Position numbers and translations under genes: made by a program
NCBI RefSeq assembly: GCF_900106745.1
Contig: NZ_FNNV01000008.1
Coordinates: 205,835-269,834, forward strand
Source: Paenibacillus sp. CF384
Lineage (GTDB): Bacteria > Bacillota > Bacilli > Paenibacillales > Paenibacillaceae
Direction: 5' to 3'
Length of the DNA stretch: 64,000 nt
The notes under the pieces: model-generated
Told to the model about the DNA's origin: nothing
The model's input: the letters and a program-made list of their open reading frames with translations, nothing else
Database searches by the model: none
Shown: positions 60,739-64,000 of the stretch, in pieces
Numbering within the stretch: position 1 is the stretch's first letter
Layout of the letters: each line of letters opens with the position of its first letter

Positions 60739-60793
60739 GGTGAAACGTTTCACCTTGTCATTCCATTATAAACATTGCTCCTTCTACTGTCTA
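60739..60793 (-). promoter_or_regulatory. sigma-A promoter with a LacI-type operator for the Rieske operon
   Basis: On the minus strand, TAGACA (60793-60788), 17 bases, TATAAT (60770-60765). Just downstream of the predicted start site lies the perfect palindrome GGTGAAACGTTTCACC (60739-60754). The AAACGTTT core is that of LacI-family operators (RbsR/PurR-like); it is one base shorter than a CcpA cre half-spacing. Repression by roadblock is likely. Confidence 0.7.
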
Positions 60794-60803
60794 TTCTACA
60801 AAA

Positions 60804-60823
60804 CTTACATCTATTTATGTAAG
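60804..60823. promoter_or_regulatory. palindrome upstream of the GH30 gene
   Basis: CTTACAT-ctattt-ATGTAAG (7-bp arms), flanked by AAAA and TTTT (AAAAC...GGTTTT), lies between the divergent Rieske and GH30 genes. It may be an operator; the GH30 promoter (-10 TATAAG at 60832?) is not clear. Confidence 0.4.
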
Positions 60824-60890
60824 GGTTTTCATATAAGTGTTTAGAGGAGGACATTGTCCGACTGATTCTACCTTAAAGGAGGAATTAATA

Positions 60891-63191
60891 ATGTTTCGAC
60901 AGTTAAAAAGAGGGGCGAGTGCAGCTCTGCTGACGACGCTCGCGGTGAGCGTGATCGCGGTGCAGCCCGCCGCTGCAGCGACGACGGTAATCGTCGATCC
61001 GGGTATCCGGTCACTGCCATTCGGCGGATGGGGTACCTCGCTTGCGTGGTCGGCGAATTACACGGGCAATTGGACCAGCAAGGATACGCTGGCAGATTTG
61101 CTCTACAGCACGACGAACACGGATGCGAATCCGAGCACGATGTTCAACATCGCCCGCTACAACATCGGCGGCGGCAATGACCCTGCCTACGTCAGCTCCA
61201 TGCGAGTTGGCGGTGCGGTGCCGGGGTACAAGGCGACTTCGACCTCCGCCTATGACTGGACAGCGGATGCGAACCAGCGGTGGTGGCTGCAAGCGGCGAA
61301 GTCCAGAGTGCCGTCAGCCGATTTCAAGGCGGATGCCATCTCTTATTCGGCACCGTATTGGATGACGAAGAGCGGACAATCGACAGGGAACTCCGATTCG
61401 AGCCAGGATAACCTGCTGAACGGGTACGAAGCCCAGTTCGCGGATTATTTGACCGAGGTGGTGAAGCATTTTCGCGATAGCTGGGGGATTACGTTTCGGA
61501 CGCTGAATCCAATGAATGAGGCGAACTCCAACTACTGGGCAGCAGGCGGCAAGCAAGAGGGGATGAAGGTTTCGGCCGGCGCAAAGCAGATTGCCCTTAT
61601 TAATGCGACCAATTCAGCGCTTATAACGAAGTCGCTCACAGGCACGACGATCAGCGGTCTCGACGAAACCAGCATCGCGATGTCTCACAGCTCATTGGAC
61701 AGTCTTGATGCGACGGCAGCCGGCGCAATCACGCAGTTTAACACGCATACGTACAGCGGCGGGGATCGCCAAGGGTTATATCAGAAGGCAGTCGGCAATG
61801 GCCGCAGACTGCAAATGTCCGAGGTGACCACTTCCTCCGGGACGCATGATCATAGTTCGGTATCTGCCTACCTCGGGCTGGCTTCTGCCATCACGACCGA
61901 TCTCAAAGACCTTGCACCTCAAGAGTGGGTGTACTGGCAGGCAATTGAGTCGGAAGCGGAGTCGCTCGCGGGGAATGGGAACTGGGGATTGATCCATTTT
62001 GCCTCGGACGGCACACAGAATTATTGGATTACGAAGAAGTTTCATGTGATGCGGCAGTACAGTAATTTCATTCGTCCGGGGTACAAAATCATTGCCAACA
62101 ACGATGCCAAGACGATTACTGCGATCGATCCGGCAACCGGCAAAGTATCGATCATCGTTTACAATGACACGGCTTCGGCCGCCAGCTACACGTTTGATCT
62201 GAACAAATTCGGCACCGTGACCGGCTCCGTTCAAGCTTACCGGACGTCATCGACGGAGAACCGGGCCACACTATCCACTATTGCGTTGTCCGGCAAAACG
62301 TTCACGACCAGCTTGCCCGCGAATTCAGTATCTACCTTTGTCGTCCAAACTACCGGAGGTACGAGCAACCTCGTGCAAAATCCGAATTTTGAAGCAAGCG
62401 CTGCTGGCCAGAACATGCCGGGATGGACAACGTGGGGCGGCGATTATAAAGGTACGAATATTGATGCCGATTACACACAAGCCGGCGGAATGAGCGGTGG
62501 TTCCTATGAGGCGGTCCATTGGAAATCGGCAGCCTATACGGTTTACACTAGCCAAGATATTAGCTTGCCGAACGGTACGTACACGCTCAAAGCGAATGTG
62601 AAATCAAGCGGCGGCCAGAGTCAGGCCAGAATGGTTGCCAAGAACTACGGCGGGACGGAACTGTCCGTGAACGTTCCGACGACCTCCACCTATACGACGG
62701 TCACGATACCTAGCATCCCGGTCAGCAATGGCAGCGTGCAAATCGGCTTCTACTCCGTAGCGAATGGCGGGAATTGGATTGCCTTTGACAATGTGAGTCT
62801 AACGCCGGTGAACTTGGGACTGAACAAGACGATTTGGGGTTCCAGCCAGTGGGACGCGAATTATACGCCAGCCAAAGCTAACGATGGCGATTCCGCGGGA
62901 ACGAGGTGGAACTCGGCTTCCGGTACAAGTGCGGGAGAATGGCTGCAGATTGATTTTGGCAGCAGTACGACGTTTAATACGGTGGTGCTCAAGGAGTTCG
63001 ACACGCGGATTACGAGCTTCAAGATTTCCTATTGGAACGGATCTGCTTGGGTGGACAGCGCAACGGGGACTACGGTCGGAGCGAGCAAGACGGTGACCTT
63101 CACGCCGGTAACCGGTACGAGCGTCAGGCTGTTGATCAATTCGGCGACCAATACGCCATCCATCTATGAGTTCGAGGTTTATAATCAGTAG
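60891..63191 (+). CDS. secreted GH30 endo-beta-1,6-galactanase with two carbohydrate-binding modules
   Basis: The 766-residue protein has a signal peptide (about 1-29, AVQPAAA cleavage region), a GH30 catalytic (beta/alpha)8 domain with acid/base Glu210 (LNPMNEAN) and nucleophile Glu311 (LQMSEVTTSSG), and the GH30 side beta-structure (VSIIVYNDTASAASYTFDLN). Then a CBM-like beta-sandwich (about 490-640, LVQNPNFEASAAG) and a C-terminal F5/8-type C domain (about 645-766, CBM32-like). Similar to GH30_5 beta-1,6-galactanases acting on arabinogalactan. ATG 60891 is preceded by AAAGGAGG; the longer frame from 60837 lacks a site. Confidence 0.88.
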   Translation: MFRQLKRGASAALLTTLAVSVIAVQPAAAATTVIVDPGIRSLPFGGWGTSLAWSANYTGNWTSKDTLADLLYSTTNTDANPSTMFNIARYNIGGGNDPAYVSSMRVGGAVPGYKATSTSAYDWTADANQRWWLQAAKSRVPSADFKADAISYSAPYWMTKSGQSTGNSDSSQDNLLNGYEAQFADYLTEVVKHFRDSWGITFRTLNPMNEANSNYWAAGGKQEGMKVSAGAKQIALINATNSALITKSLTGTTISGLDETSIAMSHSSLDSLDATAAGAITQFNTHTYSGGDRQGLYQKAVGNGRRLQMSEVTTSSGTHDHSSVSAYLGLASAITTDLKDLAPQEWVYWQAIESEAESLAGNGNWGLIHFASDGTQNYWITKKFHVMRQYSNFIRPGYKIIANNDAKTITAIDPATGKVSIIVYNDTASAASYTFDLNKFGTVTGSVQAYRTSSTENRATLSTIALSGKTFTTSLPANSVSTFVVQTTGGTSNLVQNPNFEASAAGQNMPGWTTWGGDYKGTNIDADYTQAGGMSGGSYEAVHWKSAAYTVYTSQDISLPNGTYTLKANVKSSGGQSQARMVAKNYGGTELSVNVPTTSTYTTVTIPSIPVSNGSVQIGFYSVANGGNWIAFDNVSLTPVNLGLNKTIWGSSQWDANYTPAKANDGDSAGTRWNSASGTSAGEWLQIDFGSSTTFNTVVLKEFDTRITSFKISYWNGSAWVDSATGTTVGASKTVTFTPVTGTSVRLLINSATNTPSIYEFEVYNQ

Positions 63192-63192
63192 C

Positions 63193-63239
63193 AAGAAGGG
63201 AAGCACTGACCTGTTACGGTTGGCTGCTTCCCTTTCTTG
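63193..63239 (+). terminator. terminator of the GH30 gene
   Basis: AAGAAGGGAAGCA...TGCTTCCCTTTCTT (13 bp with one bulge) around a 19-base loop, followed by GTG; T-rich 3' arm. Confidence 0.7.
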
Positions 63240-63367
63240 TGTACGGAAATTCCGCTTCGTTCAAGGAATCTACAAAGGTTGAAGGTACATGGTCGCAATG
63301 TTATTTGTAAAATAATAGGAGGAAGTATTTCTTCGTTTACTAGTCTAATTTAGGTGGTGAGCAGGAG

Positions 63368-63880
63368 ATGAGGTTTTGGTTCAGAAAGAACAAAAAACAA
63401 TCCAGATCAGAAGATACTCCTCAAGCAGACGAAGTTGTGATGTCCGAATCTACGGTGGAATCTACTTTGGAGACGGAGCTTGCGGAACCTGCTGTCGAAT
63501 CGAGGCAATTCTGGAATTCCGGACTGTCCACGCAGGATTGGATCGGCGAGATGTACAAGGAACAGGAGCGAAAAGGCGCATTCGATCATCTGCCTGGCAA
63601 AGGGAAGCCAATCGAGGTTCCTTCCGGCGATATCACGAACAGCTTCCTGAAAGAAGCGAACTTCTTGCCTGCATGGCTGATGCTGCAGCACGATATCCGG
63701 GATCAGCTGCAGAAGCTGGTTCTCTGTACTGATGCTGGCAGGAGCGGCATGGTCGAAGCGGAGTTGACTGAAATCAACGAGAAAATCATGAAGTTCAACA
63801 ACATGGTACCGAGTGCGATTTTGCAAAAAAGGCGCATAACGAAGGAAACGATGCAGCTTCAGTTGGAACTTTGGAAATAA
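63368..63880 (+). CDS. DUF1992 / DnaJ-homologue C28-like domain protein
   Basis: The 170-residue protein contains the DUF1992 signature WIGEMYKEQERKGAFDHLPGKGKPIEV (about 58-84) and ANFLPAWLMLQHDIRDQL (about 97-114), with helical C-terminus. The N-terminal 50 residues are charged and low in complexity. DUF1992 is found in bacteria and at the C-terminus of mitochondrial DNAJC28; function is unknown. ATG 63368 has GCAGGAG upstream. Monocistronic, followed by two hairpins. Confidence 0.85.
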   Translation: MRFWFRKNKKQSRSEDTPQADEVVMSESTVESTLETELAEPAVESRQFWNSGLSTQDWIGEMYKEQERKGAFDHLPGKGKPIEVPSGDITNSFLKEANFLPAWLMLQHDIRDQLQKLVLCTDAGRSGMVEAELTEINEKIMKFNNMVPSAILQKRRITKETMQLQLELWK

Positions 63881-63884
63881 CGAA

Positions 63885-63904
63885 AGCAGCCCGAGAGGGC
63901 TGCT
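63885..63904 (+). terminator. hairpin after the DUF1992 gene
   Basis: AGCAGCCC-gaga-GGGCTGCT, an 8-bp perfect stem without T-run; may work together with the next hairpin. Confidence 0.55.
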
Positions 63905-63913
63905 CAGAATGTC

Positions 63914-63955
63914 GAGAAACCCAACGTTTTTTTTCAAACGTTGGGTTTCTCTTTG
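63914..63955. terminator. strong terminator hairpin
   Basis: GAGAAACCCAACGTTT...AAACGTTGGGTTTCTC, 16-bp arms with a T-rich loop, then CTTTGGTTTT. It can work on both strands and marks the end of the transcription unit. The last 45 bases of the window hold no recognisable gene. Confidence 0.75.
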
Positions 63956-64000
63956 GTTTTAGGGTTGGTTTGTGGAGGTCGAAGGGCGTTAAGCCTCCTT

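Noticed and set aside
60739..60754. CcpA cre site
   Set aside because: The palindrome GGTGAAACGTTTCACC has TG and CG one base closer than the cre consensus TGnAAnCG; a different LacI-family regulator fits better.
1..64000. rRNA or tRNA genes
   Set aside because: No stretch resembling conserved rRNA sequence or a tRNA cloverleaf with CCA-type end was noticed; a covariance search was not possible.

Overview
The window looks like chromosome from an endospore-forming, plant-biomass-degrading Firmicute, most likely Paenibacillus. This is inferred from a GerA-type germinant-receptor operon, a very large SLH-anchored glycoside hydrolase, several YesM/YesN-type two-component systems beside ATPase-less sugar ABC operons, Gram-positive lipoproteins and strong AGGAGG ribosome binding sites. 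No rRNA, tRNA, CRISPR array, insertion sequence or prophage was seen.

Layout. 1-12.2 kb is mixed housekeeping: a truncated membrane protein, a pentapeptide-repeat protein, small lipoproteins, a LURP-one/tubby-fold protein, a P-loop kinase, an S41 peptidase, a germinant-receptor operon (minus strand), a methyltransferase, an aldo/keto reductase, a palindromic-repeat cluster, 3-methyladenine glycosylase I and a PhyH-family dioxygenase. 12.2-23.8 kb is a galactan locus: cell-wall-anchored GH53 endo-beta-1,4-galactanase, a truncated second GH53 gene, a YesM/YesN pair, a lipoprotein solute-binding protein and two permeases. 23.9-35.4 kb is an ethanolamine-utilisation microcompartment operon (eutL, BMC-H, eutE, eutM, eutD/pduL, a conserved eut protein, eutN, eutS, eutP, eutW, eutV, eutA, eutB, eutC), preceded by a terminator overlapping an ANTAR-type RNA hairpin. 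35.4-36.1 kb is an intergenic block of two palindromic repeat families. 36.1-46.2 kb is a uronate-oligosaccharide locus: two permeases, binding protein, YesN/YesM, SDR dehydrogenase, heparinase II/III-like lyase and KdgF. 46.4-59.1 kb holds a GH140-like hydrolase, a GH32 beta-fructosidase, a third permease/permease/binding protein/YesN/YesM set and an ADP-ribosylglycohydrolase-fold protein. 59.1-64 kb holds a Rieske ferredoxin with its reductase (minus strand), a secreted GH30 beta-1,6-galactanase and a DUF1992 protein.

How it works together. Each of three carbohydrate loci carries its own sensor kinase, AraC-type response regulator, lipoprotein and two permeases, but none encodes the ABC ATPase, so a shared MsmX-like ATPase elsewhere is expected. 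Comparing promoters within the window gives a different conserved upstream architecture for each locus, which I propose are the binding sites of the three regulators: (i) GH53 gene and the first binding-protein gene share a gap-free ~65-bp block; (ii) the second permease and binding-protein genes share TCCATTGT-N20-(-10); (iii) the third permease operon and the ADP-ribosylglycohydrolase gene share a CGTTTTC...GTCCG...TATGATGA block. These promoter modules, the ANTAR-controlled eut leader and the regulon link of the ADP-ribosylglycohydrolase-fold protein are the most interesting observations. All functional calls come from reading the sequence without database searches.
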